This document shows, in pieces, positions 9,727 through 19,068 of a stretch of DNA of 64,000 bases (its first letter is position 1; each line of letters begins with the position of its first letter). Source of the stretch: Natronorubrum texcoconense (GTDB taxonomy: Archaea > Halobacteriota > Halobacteria > Halobacteriales > Natrialbaceae). Both the position numbers and the translations under genes were made by a program. Below the pieces are notes generated by a model. The model saw only the letters and a program-made list of their open reading frames with translations. It was not told the DNA's origin and did not search any database. The stretch lies in assembly GCF_900100335.1 (NCBI RefSeq), contig NZ_FNFE01000003.1, positions 393,631 to 457,630 on the forward strand, written 5' to 3'.

Positions 9727-9872
9727 GGGAGCTCGAGTCGAGCGACGGCAGCTGCCGAATCGGCCGGAACGCCTCCTACGCAGTCGCGTCCGTCCAACAC
9801 ACCTAGGAGTTTCTGATTCACGGGTTTCTCAGCTCTCGTCGTCGGGCCCGCGGAGCAGGACGCCGACGGCCG

Positions 9873-10049
9873 CTCACGGGCTCGTACTACTTCCTGTGGA
9901 ACCCGATCGTTATCCCGAGCGGCGCGCTCGGCGGCCTCCTCTGGCAGTTCGCCAGCCCCGAACTCTCCCTCGTGGTCGCCTCGGCGATCAGGATGGTCGG
10001 CGTGGGCTACTTCGCCCTGTTCGGCCAGGAGTTCGACGCCTACGCCTGA
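9873..10049 (+). pseudogene. C-terminal remnant of a membrane transporter (MFS-like)
   Basis: A 58-codon open frame without a start ends at TGA 10047-10049. It reads LTGSYYFLWNPIVIPSGALG, then GLLWQFASPELSLVVASAIR, then MVGVGYFALFGQEFDAYA. The alternation of helix and short loop, and the closing FGQEFDAYA, look like the last two helices of a major-facilitator type carrier. Nothing upstream continues the frame: the 146 bases after guaAa are non-coding. It is therefore a truncated relic. The family call is from pattern only. Positions 10050-10209 hold no gene. Confidence 0.55.
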
Positions 10050-10209
10050 GGTTAGCGTGAAGGTCGAATTCGTCTGTCCGGTGAGCCGCTGTTCGACGGT
10101 TCGTACACCACGAACTCGATCCGTGTCGACACGAGACCGACGAGGACTGGCGTCACTCAGGACAACGTTCGTCATCGCTATCACCATCACGACTGACGGA
10201 GACGGAGAA

Positions 10210-10428
10210 CTATTGCTCCTCGCGACTCCGTTCGACGGTCTCTTCTAATTCGTCGACGCGCTGCTCGAGTTCCGCGATCCGTCGAGACCGATTCGCTATC
10301 CGGCCTCCGAAGGAGGCTCCAGCAATCAGTCCGAGAATCAGTCCGAAAAACGCGCCGCCGGGTCCGAACACCGATCCGATCGCTAGACCGAGTATCGAAC
10401 CGAGGATGCCGCCGTACGCGAAGTTCAT
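10210..10428 (-). CDS. Glycine-zipper membrane protein with C-terminal coiled coil
   Basis: The 72-residue product has a Gly-rich hydrophobic hairpin (about residues 5-43: GGILGSILGLAIGSVFG and then AFFGLILGLIAGASFG), followed by a basic turn (NRSRR) and a charged coiled coil (ELEQRVDELEETVERSREEQ). The glycine spacing resembles a glycine zipper, which packs helices tightly and often drives oligomerisation. No recognised family name comes to mind. It is an isolated gene. Confidence 0.6.
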   Translation of the reverse strand: MNFAYGGILGSILGLAIGSVFGPGGAFFGLILGLIAGASFGGRIANRSRRIAELEQRVDELEETVERSREEQ

Positions 10429-10755
10429 ATCTCCATCTCCAAACCTATCCAGTTCAATTTACCGTTCGAACGGAGGCACATAATGCCTTTGTCTCACTGT
10501 TACGGATCAGCGATTACCGAGGATCGTCGTCCGAGATCCCGGCTCGGAAACGAATCTCGCCCTCTCGTTCTCGAGACGGATCTCCTGGACCAGGTATCGG
10601 TAACATCGGTGTAAGCTGGTATCGCTCGTGTCGCCAAGCGTATATGTAGTTCGCGAGCGAATCAGGTAACGTGATGAAACCAGTCTCGAACGGCGTTTCG
10701 AACGCGACTGTACCGACGACAACCGCCACCGATCTCACCGGAGAGGTGAACTGAG
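10429..10755. other. Gene-free stretch before the NmrA-type gene
   Basis: A 74-codon frame exists on the minus strand (10514-10738), but its amino-acid composition (few acidic residues in its first half, many Arg and Pro) and lack of a recognisable domain make it unconvincing. The stretch probably carries the divergent promoters of the genes at 10428 and 10756. No repeat was seen. Confidence 0.4.
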
Positions 10756-11661
10756 ATGACCACCAGCGTCCTCGTCACCGGCGCGACCGGCAATCAGGGC
10801 GGGAGCGTCGTCGAACACCTGCTCGCATCCGACACCGAGTTCGACGTCTACGGACTCACGCGCGACGCGTCGGGCGACCGCGCACAAGAACTGTCCGAGC
10901 AGGGCGTCTCGATGGTCGAAGGAGACCTGAACGACAAAGACTCCCTCGCGCCCCACGTCGCCGAGGTCGACGCGGTCTTCGCCGTCACCAACTTCTGGAC
11001 GGAGGGCTACGACCAGCAGGTCCAGCAGGGCAAGAACGTAGCGGAGGTCGCGAGCGAGGAAGGAGTCGACCAGTTCGTCTTCAGCGGCGTCGGCAGCCAC
11101 GAGAAGGACACCGGCGTGCCCCACTTCGACTCGGCCGAGGATATCGATCAGTACGCACAGGAACTCGACCTCCCGCTGACCGTCCTCCAGCCCGTGTTCT
11201 TCTTCCAGAACTTCGAGGCCTTCGCCGAAGACGTCGTCGAGGAGGGTCAGATCGCGTTGCCGCTCGAGGAGGGCGTCTCCCTCCAGATGATCGACGTGGA
11301 CGACGTGGGTCACGCTGCGGCAGTCGCGTTCGAGAACCCCGACGAGTTCGTCGGCGAGCACGTCGAACTCGCGGGCGACGAGTTGACGCTCGCCGAGACG
11401 GCCGACGTGCTGAGCGAGGTCACCGGTCAGGACGTCGAACCGGTCCACGTCCCCATCGAGGACGCCTACGAGAGCTTCGGCGAGGAGTTCACCGTCATGT
11501 GCGAGTGGTTCAACGAGGTCGGCTACAGCGCCGACCTCGAAGCACTCGAGGACCAGTTCGGTTTCGAGTTTACGGATCTCGAGTCCTACCTCCGCGAGAA
11601 CGGCTGGGAGGACAAGGAGGGAATGGCGTCGGTCCCCGGCTGGGTCAAAGCCATGCAGTAG
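10756..11661 (+). CDS. NmrA-family NAD(P)-binding protein
   Basis: The 301-residue protein opens with the Rossmann glycine motif GATGNQGG (residues 9-16) typical of the NmrA/HSCARG group of atypical short-chain dehydrogenases, followed by VYGLTRDASGDRAQEL and VEGDLNDKDSL. VFAVTNFWTEGYDQQVQQGK and FVFSGVGSHEKDTGVPHFDS are family signatures. The YxxxK catalytic pair is not evident, so it may act as a redox-sensing or NADP-binding protein rather than an enzyme. A damaged copy of its 3' end lies at 12272-12415. Confidence 0.85.
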   Translation: MTTSVLVTGATGNQGGSVVEHLLASDTEFDVYGLTRDASGDRAQELSEQGVSMVEGDLNDKDSLAPHVAEVDAVFAVTNFWTEGYDQQVQQGKNVAEVASEEGVDQFVFSGVGSHEKDTGVPHFDSAEDIDQYAQELDLPLTVLQPVFFFQNFEAFAEDVVEEGQIALPLEEGVSLQMIDVDDVGHAAAVAFENPDEFVGEHVELAGDELTLAETADVLSEVTGQDVEPVHVPIEDAYESFGEEFTVMCEWFNEVGYSADLEALEDQFGFEFTDLESYLRENGWEDKEGMASVPGWVKAMQ

Positions 11662-11712
11662 TCATTTCCGAAGAGGGACAACAGCCGGGCGGCACGTTCC
11701 GCCGATAACCGT

Positions 11713-12216
11713 TCAGTAGTGGTGCTGTAGCTGCCCGTCTGTCGGCACTTCTCCCTCGAGTTCGACGAGGAGGCCGATGGACATCGTCGTTACCACATCG
11801 TTTGGCGGAGACTCTGGCCGTTCAGGTGTGCAGACGTGCAGTTCGATCGTCCGCTCGGTTTGCTGATCGACGCCGATCACGTGATGAGAACCCCAATTCC
11901 CGTGCAGTGAGCGCTCCGCAATCACACCGTACTGCGTTTCGAAGTCTACTGTCTCCAGTGCCTCCGAGATATCCGTTTCGTCAATGAACTGGGCTACGTC
12001 TCGACGACTCGTGAAGATTTTCACCACCTCCTCTTGGTCCGTCTCCAGAATTCCCCCTTCGAAGTCGAACACATCGTACGCCAGCGGCGTCTCTAGATCC
12101 AGATCGGGACACTCGCTCGGAGCGTCTTCCTCGGAGAGCGGGAGGCTCCCAAGGCACCCGGCGAGGGCAATCGAACCGGCAGCACCCACGGAAGCGAGGA
12201 ATGCGCTTCGTTTCAT
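11713..12216 (-). CDS. Secreted lipoprotein of unknown function
   Basis: The 167-residue product begins MKRSAFLASVGAAGSIALAG and then Cys21, giving the lipobox LAGC. It has KR rather than RR, so the Tat signal is slightly degenerate. The mature part is small and acidic, with the strand-rich region ETVDFETQYGVIAERSLHGN and ends DGQLQHHY. Base use is a little more AT-rich than in its neighbours. It lies in reverse orientation between the intact NmrA gene and the NmrA fragment, so it may have arrived there as an insertion. No family was recognised. Confidence 0.65.
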   Translation of the reverse strand: MKRSAFLASVGAAGSIALAGCLGSLPLSEEDAPSECPDLDLETPLAYDVFDFEGGILETDQEEVVKIFTSRRDVAQFIDETDISEALETVDFETQYGVIAERSLHGNWGSHHVIGVDQQTERTIELHVCTPERPESPPNDVVTTMSIGLLVELEGEVPTDGQLQHHY

Positions 12217-12271
12217 ATCACTTCCACCATGTAGCGAAATAAATAGCTTTTCCGAACAGGTCACAACTGAC

Positions 12272-12415
12272 GTAGAGAAGTGGTTCGGCGGGGCCGGCGG
12301 CAGCATTGATATCGACGCTCTCGAGGACCACCTCCGATTCGAGTTCACAGATCTCGAGTCCAATCTCCGCGAGAACGGCTGAGATGACAAGGAAGGAGTA
12401 GCCTTGATTCTCGAT
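12272..12415 (+). pseudogene. Decayed 3' fragment of an NmrA-family gene
   Basis: In one frame the DNA reads VEKWFGGAGGSIDIDALEDH, then LRFEFTDLESNLRENG, stop, DDKEGVA. The intact gene at 10756 reads CEWFNEVGYSADLEALEDQF, then GFEFTDLESYLRENG, W, EDKEG. The match is clear, and the Trp codon has become TGA (12380-12382). No start or upstream domain is present. It is the relic of a second NmrA gene or of a partial duplication. The rest of 12217-12555 shows no other gene. Confidence 0.8.
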
Positions 12416-12555
12416 CGGGACGAGGTAATACGGTACTCGTTGACCAGGGGGTTCTTTCTGGCCGCCTCGGTTCCAGTAACGCACACCATGCCAACGATTT
12501 CACCCGCCGGAACCGACCGTCACGCTATTGATCGTCGCCCCAAATGCGATAGACG

Positions 12556-13059
12556 ATGACAACCGACACAGTCGGCCGGTTCGAACGCGAACTCGAGGAC
12601 CTCGAGGTCGGCCTCGAGCGCGTCCCAGCCGCCGACGCGAGCGAGCGGATCGCATCGGCGATCGAGGCACCCGCGGTCGGAACGCCGCTCCCGTTCGAGG
12701 GCGTCTCGCAGCCGGATTCGGTGATGACGGAGCCGACCAACGGCGACGTCGCGAGTGCACGGACTGGTGTCACTCCCGCGACGTTCGCCATCGCCGAGTA
12801 CGGGAGCCTCGCCATCGAGTCGCGGCCTGCGGGCGACGAACCGATCAGCGTCTACCCGGACCGACACGTCGCCGTCGTCGCCGCGAGCGACGTCCTCCCG
12901 GATATCGAGGCGGGGTTCGATCGGCTCGAGGCACAGTTCGCTGAACGCAACAGCGTCGTCTTCGCGACCGGCCGAAGCGCGACGGCGGACATGGGCGACC
13001 TCGTCCACGGCGTCCACGGTCCCGGCGAGGTCCGCGTGATCGTCCTGGAGGATCGGTGA
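12556..13059 (+). CDS. lutC: LUD-domain protein LutC-like (lactate utilisation)
   Basis: The 167-residue protein has the LUD-domain core: TGVTPATFAIAEYGSLAIES (about residues 73-92), then a strand ending YPDRHVAVV and the helix DVLPDIEAGFDRLEAQ. The closing GRSATADMGDLVHGVHGPGE matches the family phosphate-loop-like end. In bacteria LutC works with LutA and LutB to oxidise L-lactate to pyruvate. The gene is three bases upstream of the fused lutB-lutA gene, so the two form an operon. It is shorter at the N-terminus than bacterial LutC. Confidence 0.85.
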   Translation: MTTDTVGRFERELEDLEVGLERVPAADASERIASAIEAPAVGTPLPFEGVSQPDSVMTEPTNGDVASARTGVTPATFAIAEYGSLAIESRPAGDEPISVYPDRHVAVVAASDVLPDIEAGFDRLEAQFAERNSVVFATGRSATADMGDLVHGVHGPGEVRVIVLEDR

Positions 13060-13062
13060 GCG

Positions 13063-15402
13063 ATGGCAGAGCGCACCAAGCCACCCGAGACGCGGACCGA
13101 GACCGCCGCGCGGCTTCGACACCTCCTCGAGACCGAAGGCGAGGCAGTTCACGCACACGTCAGCGTCTCGAACCTCCGTCGCGAACAGGCCTACGAGGCG
13201 ACTGACGACATCGAGGCCCTGCGATCGGAAGCGCGGTCGATCAAGGAAGACGCCATCGACCGGCTCCCGGAGTTGATCGAAACGGTCCGCGGCGCGGTCG
13301 AAGAAAACGGCGGGACCGTCTACGTCGCTGACGACGCTGCGGACGCGAATCGGTACATCTCTGAAGTGGTCGACGGAAAGGCACTGCCGGACGCCGATCC
13401 CTCGGTCGTCAAATCCAAGTCGATGACCACCGAGGAAATCGATCTCAACGACGCACTCGAGGACGAGGGAGTCGACGTCTACGAGACCGACCTCGGCGAG
13501 TGGGTGCTACAGGTGGCCGACGACACGCCCTCCCACATCGTCGGGCCGGCGATGCATCTCACTCGAGAGGAGATCGCCGACCTGTTCAACGAGCGCTTCG
13601 AGCCCGACGAGCCGTTCGAGACGGCCGAGGAGCTCACCCGGTTCGCTCGGGACCACCTCGGCGAGCGCATCCGCGAGGCCGACGTGGGGATTACGGGCGC
13701 GAACTTCGTTGTCGCCGAGAGCGGGACGATGACGCTCATCACGAACGAGGGCAACGCCCGGAAGTGCGCCGTCACGCCGGACACGCACGTCGCCGTCGCC
13801 GGCGTGGAGAAGCTGATCCCGTCGACTCGCGACCTCGAGCCGTTCGTGGACATCATCGCCAAGAGCGCGACCGGCCAGCCCATCTCCCAGTACGTGACGA
13901 TGCTGACGCCGCCGACCGACTCGCCCACGCTGAACTTCGACGAGCCCGACGCGCCGCTTGTGAGCGCCGGAGCCGACGGCGAGTCGGCCGATTCGAGCGA
14001 CGCTCCCGAAAGCGACCGCGAGTTCCACCTCGTCCTGCTCGACAACGGCCGCCTGGACATGCGCGAGGACGAACAGCTTCGGGAGACGCTGTACTGCATT
14101 CGGTGCGGAGCCTGTTCGAACTCGTGTGCGAACTTCCAGGCCGTCGGCGGGCACGGCTTCGGCGGCGAGACCTACTCCGGCGGGATCGCGACCGGCTGGG
14201 AGGCCGGCGTCCACGGCCAGGACTCCGCGGCCGAGTTCAACGACCTCTGTACCGGCTGTACGCGCTGCGTCGACGCCTGCCCGGTGAAGATCGACATCCC
14301 GTGGATCAACACCGTCGTCAGAGACCGGGTCAACCGCGACGCCGAGCCCGAGGCCTACGACTTCCTCGTCGATGGGTTGACTCCGGACGCTGAAGGGGGC
14401 GGGCTCGATCTCGGGAAGCGATTCTTCGGCAACGTCGGGACGGCCGCGAAACTCGGCTCCGCGACGGCTCCCGTCTCGAACTGGCTCGCCGAAACGAGCC
14501 CGGTCCGCGCGCTGCTCGAGCGAACCCTCGGAATCGACCGGCGTCGCGACCTGCCGACCTTCCAGCGGGAGTCCCTCGTCGACTGGTTCGAGATGCGAGG
14601 CGGCGCGGAAGCTTCGAGGCAGCGAGCGGAACGGGCCACAGCCCGCACCAGCGGAGCCGATATCGACCGCGAGGTCGTTCTTTATCCCGACGTCTACACG
14701 AACTACGTCGACACCGACCGCGGAAAGGCCGCCGTCAGGACGCTCGAGACCCTCGGTATCCCAGTCAGCGTCCCAGACCTTCCAGAGAGCGGGCGCGCGC
14801 CGCTGTCACAGGGGATGGTCGCGACGGCGGACCGACAGGCCAGCCGCCTCTACGGCGCCGTCGCCGAAGACCTCGACGCCGGCCGCGATATCGTCGTCGT
14901 CGAACCCTCCGATCTGGCGGCGTTCCAGCGAGAGTACGAGCGACTTCTGCCCGAGCGGTCGTTCGAGCGGCTTCGGGACAACAGCTACGAGATCTGCGAG
15001 TACATCTACGGGTTGGTCGAGAACGGCGCCGACGCGGAGCTCCTGTCGACCGGGAGCGACGCAGGAGACGGTCACGCAGACGACGACCGCGGCGAACCGA
15101 TCGCCTACCACTCCCACTGCCAGCAGCGCACCCTCGGCCTCGAGGCACCCACGACGGCCCTGCTCGAGCGCTGTGGCTACGCGCCCCAGACCTCGACCGT
15201 CGAGTGCTGCGGCATGGCGGGCTCCTTCGGCTACAAGCAGGAGTACTACGAGGTGAGTATGAACGTCGGTGACCGTCTGGCTCGGGAGTTCGAGCGGGCG
15301 GAGACGGTCGTCGCTTCGGGGACGTCCTGTGGCGACCAACTCGAGACCGTACTCGAGCGGTCGGTCCCGCATCCGATCGAGATTCTGGCACCCGATCGCT
15401 GA
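13063..15402 (+). CDS. Fused LutB-LutA iron-sulfur lactate oxidation protein
   Basis: The 779-residue protein joins two normally separate proteins. Residues 1-330 are a LUD domain (GITGANFVVAESGTMTLITN). Residues 345-355 (CIRCGACSNSC) and 396-406 (CTGCTRCVDAC) bind two 4Fe-4S clusters, as in LutB. Residues 550-779 resemble LutA/GlpC CCG domains, with VECCGMAGSFGYKQ (Cys715-Cys716) and CQQRTLG before it. The first of the two CCG motifs seems degraded. The substrate is probably L-lactate, with electrons passing to the membrane chain. It is co-transcribed with lutC. The fusion looks common in haloarchaea, though I cannot check this. Confidence 0.88.
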   Translation: MAERTKPPETRTETAARLRHLLETEGEAVHAHVSVSNLRREQAYEATDDIEALRSEARSIKEDAIDRLPELIETVRGAVEENGGTVYVADDAADANRYISEVVDGKALPDADPSVVKSKSMTTEEIDLNDALEDEGVDVYETDLGEWVLQVADDTPSHIVGPAMHLTREEIADLFNERFEPDEPFETAEELTRFARDHLGERIREADVGITGANFVVAESGTMTLITNEGNARKCAVTPDTHVAVAGVEKLIPSTRDLEPFVDIIAKSATGQPISQYVTMLTPPTDSPTLNFDEPDAPLVSAGADGESADSSDAPESDREFHLVLLDNGRLDMREDEQLRETLYCIRCGACSNSCANFQAVGGHGFGGETYSGGIATGWEAGVHGQDSAAEFNDLCTGCTRCVDACPVKIDIPWINTVVRDRVNRDAEPEAYDFLVDGLTPDAEGGGLDLGKRFFGNVGTAAKLGSATAPVSNWLAETSPVRALLERTLGIDRRRDLPTFQRESLVDWFEMRGGAEASRQRAERATARTSGADIDREVVLYPDVYTNYVDTDRGKAAVRTLETLGIPVSVPDLPESGRAPLSQGMVATADRQASRLYGAVAEDLDAGRDIVVVEPSDLAAFQREYERLLPERSFERLRDNSYEICEYIYGLVENGADAELLSTGSDAGDGHADDDRGEPIAYHSHCQQRTLGLEAPTTALLERCGYAPQTSTVECCGMAGSFGYKQEYYEVSMNVGDRLAREFERAETVVASGTSCGDQLETVLERSVPHPIEILAPDR

Positions 15403-15471
15403 GCCGACAGCCGCTGAAAACGGTGTTTTTCGCCGACGTTCGCGCTCACTCCGCGTAGCGAGTGTCAGTCG

Positions 15472-16800
15472 CTACGCTCGCCCCCTCTCGAGTGTCTCGG
15501 CCCGACGTCGGAACCGCTCGAGCACCGACGGTCGACCGCGACACTCGAGTCGCACCTCGTCCCCGTCGTAGTCGACCGTCTCCACGGACGTCCGATCGTA
15601 CGCCGACGAGACGAGCGTCATCGCCTCGTCGCAGTTGGGCATTCGTATCGTCGCGGATTCCGTCGGGAGCCGATCACGAATCGCCGCCAGCAGCGTCTCG
15701 AGGTTCGTCCCCTCGAGCACGCTCACCGGAATCGGCTCCGCAGTCGATTGGGCCAGCGATTCCGAGGCGATCTCGAGCCGGCAGGTTCGCTCGCTCCTCG
15801 AGAGTTGATCGACCTTGTTCAAGGCAGGGACGATTCGCTCGTCCTCGACGTCCTGTGCGGCGAGTACGTCGAGCGATGCCTCGAGCCGTCGGCGAAACCG
15901 TGCGGGCGGGTCGCTCGCGTCGGCGACGAGCACGACGACGTCCGCCGCCGCGGCCTCCGAAAGCGTCGAACTGAACGACTCGACGAGGTCGTGGGGGAGG
16001 TCGTCGACGAAGCCGATCGTATCTGTCGCGAGCACGGGCCGGCCGTCGATCGTCGCCCGTCGGGTCGTCGTCTCGAGCGTCTTGAACAGCCGATCTTCGA
16101 CCGCTGCGGTGGCGTTCTTCTCCGAGCCGTCCGGGTTCGAATCGTCGTCGATCCGCGCTTCCTCGAGCGAGAGGTCGTCCGCGAGACGGTGCAACAGTGT
16201 CGACTTCCCGGCGTTCGTGTAGCCGGCGACCGTGAGGAGATCGAACCCCTCCTCTCGGCGGCGTTCGCGGAACTGTTCGGCCGGGTTCGGGAGGTCGGCG
16301 AGTTTACCTTCGAGGCGGTCGATCCGGTCGCGAACGTCGTAGACGGGCGATCCTTTCTCGGTCTGTTTGTTCAGTGCGCCCTCGTCGGCGGACTCGATGA
16401 TCCGTGGCAGGTCGTATCTGAGCCGTGCCAGTTCGACCTGCAGTTGGGCCCGTCGCGTGCCGGCCTGGGCTTCGAATATCTCGAGAACGAGCCGGTATCT
16501 GTCGATGACGACCGTCTCGTCGGGCAACAGCGACTCGAGGGCGTGGTGCTGACTCGGCGTGAGTTCGCCGTCGACGACGACGCGTCGGGCGTCGTGGTCG
16601 GCGACGATTTCGGCGAGTTCGTCGACTTTGCCGCGCCCGAGGTACGTTCCGGAATCCGCCGGGCCGATCTGGGTTAGTTCGGCGACGACCGCGTCGCCGG
16701 CGGCGCGGACGAGTGCTCGTATCTCGCGGGTCTCGACGGGGGTGGTTGTCGATCGGTTCGCGACGACTGTACGACGGCCTGTACTGTGAGTTCGTGACAT
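15472..16800 (-). CDS. hflX: Ribosome-associated GTPase HflX
   Basis: The 442-residue protein has the HflX N-terminal domain (GTYLGRGKVDELAEIV and VVVDGELTPSQHHALE, with ELARLRYDLPRI as the family hallmark). It then has a G domain with G1 GYTNAGKST at residues 193-201, G3 DTIGFVDDLPHDLVESF, and G4 NKVD. HflX binds the 50S subunit and can split stalled ribosomes. A C-terminal RNA-binding-like domain follows. The N-terminus may start at an internal site, since the first 20 residues are Ser/Thr/Arg-rich. It is convergent with the lut operon. Confidence 0.94.
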   Translation of the reverse strand: MSRTHSTGRRTVVANRSTTTPVETREIRALVRAAGDAVVAELTQIGPADSGTYLGRGKVDELAEIVADHDARRVVVDGELTPSQHHALESLLPDETVVIDRYRLVLEIFEAQAGTRRAQLQVELARLRYDLPRIIESADEGALNKQTEKGSPVYDVRDRIDRLEGKLADLPNPAEQFRERRREEGFDLLTVAGYTNAGKSTLLHRLADDLSLEEARIDDDSNPDGSEKNATAAVEDRLFKTLETTTRRATIDGRPVLATDTIGFVDDLPHDLVESFSSTLSEAAAADVVVLVADASDPPARFRRRLEASLDVLAAQDVEDERIVPALNKVDQLSRSERTCRLEIASESLAQSTAEPIPVSVLEGTNLETLLAAIRDRLPTESATIRMPNCDEAMTLVSSAYDRTSVETVDYDGDEVRLECRGRPSVLERFRRRAETLERGRA

Positions 16801-17124
16801 CGTGGTTGCGTTGGGTTCATGAGTGGTTGCGGTCGGTGCCGAGCCCCGGCGCTACGGAGTGTAGGCGGGGCTGTCGGAGCGAATACGAACCGGCTGCTCA
16901 CGCGCGTGGTGACTCGTCGACTCCGTCGACGGCACGTCGGTTGAGCGAACACCGGCTCAGTGGGAAGAACGGGTCTCCATCGGCCTACCCCGAACGTCCA
17001 GCTTCGACTACAAATCAGTTGTGGGTGATGTCCCAGGGAGCGTAATCCGTCCGGCCGACGGCCTCACGCTCGGCGTTATCACTCTCACTCGGTGGCGACT
17101 CCGCAAAAACTGCAGCCGCGAGCG
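16801..17124. other. Gene-free stretch between hflX and the DUF3194 gene
   Basis: No gene with a start was found. On the minus strand a short frame ends DYAPWDITHN before a stop near 17026, without a start or a recognised domain, so I do not call it. The stretch follows the 3' end of the prefoldin operon and precedes hflX, so it likely holds a terminator and the hflX promoter. Confidence 0.35.
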
Positions 17125-17379
17125 TTACTCGCCGAACAGTTCGTCGACCGCGTTGCGAGCGGTGAGCGCCGCGTCGTCCGCGACCTGCTCGGCGTCGGGT
17201 CCGTCCTCGGTCTCGGGTGCGTTCAGATAGACGTCGACCTCGAGGACGCCTTCCTCGAAGGTGACGGTGACGTCGAGATCGCGCACCGCGGACTGCTTGT
17301 ACTGCGAGAAGACGTAGCCTTCCGCAGCGTCGGAGGCCGTCTGAACGACCTCGTCGTCAGTCGGCTCGCCGGTCGACAT
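17125..17379 (-). CDS. DUF3194 protein, prefoldin-linked
   Basis: The 84-residue protein reads DDEVVQTASDAAEGYVFSQY, then a beta hairpin DLDVTVTFEEGVLEVDVYLN, then DDAALTARNAVDELFGE. The helix-hairpin-helix layout resembles Pcc1-like small alpha/beta folds, and DUF3194 is the archaeal family found next to prefoldin beta. The start follows immediately after the prefoldin beta stop (no intergenic base), so it is coupled. Its role is unknown. Confidence 0.82.
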   Translation of the reverse strand: MSTGEPTDDEVVQTASDAAEGYVFSQYKQSAVRDLDVTVTFEEGVLEVDVYLNAPETEDGPDAEQVADDAALTARNAVDELFGE

Positions 17380-17781
17380 TTATGCGCCGCCTGCGCCCGG
17401 ACCGCCTGGGCCTGCTGGACCGCCCATGCCGCCGCCCGCGCCGCCGAGGAGTTCCTCGAGTTCGTCCTGAAGGCTCTCGAACTGCTCCTGAACTCGGTCT
17501 TCCTGCTTCTCGAGGGTCTCGAGGCGGATCTCGAGGGAGTCGACCTTGTCCTGCAGGTCTTCCTCGGCCGCGTCGTACTCGGTCTCGACGAGCAGCTCGC
17601 CGACCTTTCGGTACATGCCGGTCTCCTCGTCGATGTTCTCGAGTTCGTCGAGTGCGTTCTCGGCCTCGGAGAGGCTCGATTCGGCCTCCTGTTTCTGCAT
17701 GGCGACGGTCTGGGCCGTCTCCTGAAGATCCTGCAGTTGTTCGATTTTCTCCTGTGCTTCCGGTGGGAGATTGCCTTGCAT
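17380..17781 (-). CDS. pfdB: Prefoldin beta subunit
   Basis: The 133-residue chaperone subunit begins [20 protein letters not shown], then an N-terminal coiled-coil helix, a beta hairpin around [17 protein letters not shown], and a second helix ([20 protein letters not shown]). The last 20 residues are Gly/Pro/Ala-rich. Four beta subunits and two alpha subunits make the jellyfish-shaped prefoldin that hands unfolded proteins to the thermosome. GGCTTTATCAG about 27-30 bases before the start is a likely TATA box. Confidence 0.95.
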   Translation of the reverse strand: MQGNLPPEAQEKIEQLQDLQETAQTVAMQKQEAESSLSEAENALDELENIDEETGMYRKVGELLVETEYDAAEEDLQDKVDSLEIRLETLEKQEDRVQEQFESLQDELEELLGGAGGGMGGPAGPGGPGAGGA

Positions 17782-17911
17782 ATCTCGACCGTCGCCCTCC
17801 GCACTGATAAAGCCAAGCTTTGACGTCGGCGAGGGGGCCCGGCGGCGAGACGCCTCGATCCCGTCGACGGCAGCCCGTACGCCTATCCGAGCGGCCGGTG
17901 TGGAGTGGACG

Positions 17912-19057
17912 ATGCGACGACGCGACGTCCTCGCTTCCGGCGGCTGTCTGCTCGCCGCGGGGTCGGCCGGCTGTCTCGAGACCCTCCGCCGGGAGGACGC
18001 CTGGCGGGAACTCGTGGTCGACCCGCCGGAAGGCGTCTACGTCCCCCCGCACGCGGACGGGATGGTGACCTACGGGACGACGTCGGCGGATGGCCGAGAA
18101 ATATCGCTGCTGGCCAGCCGGCCGCACTCGTTCTGGACGGTCGCCGGCGCCGAGCGAAGCCGGGCCGACGTCCGGTCGCGACACGACCTCCACCTCATGG
18201 TCGACGTCAGAGACGTCGAGACGGGGGCTATCGTCCCCGCGCCTGTAACGACGAAAGTTCGACGGGCCGAGTCGAACGGCAGGGAGGACGACCGAATCGA
18301 CGAGCGAAGCCTCTGGCCGATGCTCTCCCAGCGGATGAGTCCGCATTACGGCGACAACGTCCCGCTCGAGGGCGATGGAACCTACGTGGCGACGATCGAG
18401 GTCGGGCCGACGAGCGCCAACGCGATCGGGTCCCGTCTCGACGCACTCGAGGAGCCGACGGCCGTCGACGTCGAATTCGAGTTCGACGCGGCCGAAATCG
18501 ACGGCCTCGAGCGCCGACTGATCGACGAGGACGAGGGACGTGGCGAGCCGGGTGCGCTCGAACCGATGGTGGCTCACACTGGCCACGACCACGACGCGGC
18601 CCACGCTGGCCACGACCACGACGTCGGCAGCGACCACGAACGGGCCCGCGACGCGCCCCTCGAAGCCGCGTTCGACAGCGAGGACGCGACACGACTCGGG
18701 TCGGAAGCGAGCGAGGATATCGATTACACCGCCGCGCTCGTCGCGGCGGACAAGCGGGACGGAGGCGGGCCGGCGCTCGCCGTGACGGCGCGGACGGCAT
18801 ACAACCGGTACCCGCTCCCGTTTGCTTCCCTCGCCGCGACAATCCTGTCTGACGACGAGCGACTCGCCGGCGGGTCGCTTCGGGAGACGGTCGGATCGCG
18901 GATCGGCCACCAGTACCGAACGCCGGTCGATCCATCCGTTCTCGAGAAGGGCGACGAACTCTCGATAGGACTCGAGACGCCGCCGCAGATGGCGCGCCAC
19001 GAGGGGTACGAAACCGCGTTCCTCGAGACCGAGACGGTGACGATAGCACTGAAATAA
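17912..19057 (+). CDS. Lipoprotein with His-rich metal-binding stretch (Tp34/DUF7350-like)
   Basis: The 381-residue protein begins [11 protein letters not shown] with the lipobox SAGC at Cys21, so it is a Tat-exported lipoprotein. The mature part has two beta domains that resemble the Tp34-type periplasmic iron/copper proteins ([11 protein letters not shown] and [16 protein letters not shown] in the first; [17 protein letters not shown] and [20 protein letters not shown] in the second). Residues 222-245 hold a His/Asp-rich segment with two GHDHD copies. The gene is divergent from pfdB and convergent with the DUF2243 gene, and it interrupts a conserved archaeal operon. Metal binding is inferred. 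Confidence 0.72.
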   Translation: MRRRDVLASGGCLLAAGSAGCLETLRREDAWRELVVDPPEGVYVPPHADGMVTYGTTSADGREISLLASRPHSFWTVAGAERSRADVRSRHDLHLMVDVRDVETGAIVPAPVTTKVRRAESNGREDDRIDERSLWPMLSQRMSPHYGDNVPLEGDGTYVATIEVGPTSANAIGSRLDALEEPTAVDVEFEFDAAEIDGLERRLIDEDEGRGEPGALEPMVAHTGHDHDAAHAGHDHDVGSDHERARDAPLEAAFDSEDATRLGSEASEDIDYTAALVAADKRDGGGPALAVTARTAYNRYPLPFASLAATILSDDERLAGGSLRETVGSRIGHQYRTPVDPSVLEKGDELSIGLETPPQMARHEGYETAFLETETVTIALK

Positions 19058-19068
19058 CGACGGCGCAA

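Noticed and set aside
10514..10738. A 74-codon minus-strand frame upstream of the NmrA gene
   Set aside because: It has no recognised domain and composition unlike its neighbours; kept as intergenic.
16801..17124. A short minus-strand frame ending DYAPWDITHN
   Set aside because: There is no start codon and no family match; too short to claim even as a relic.
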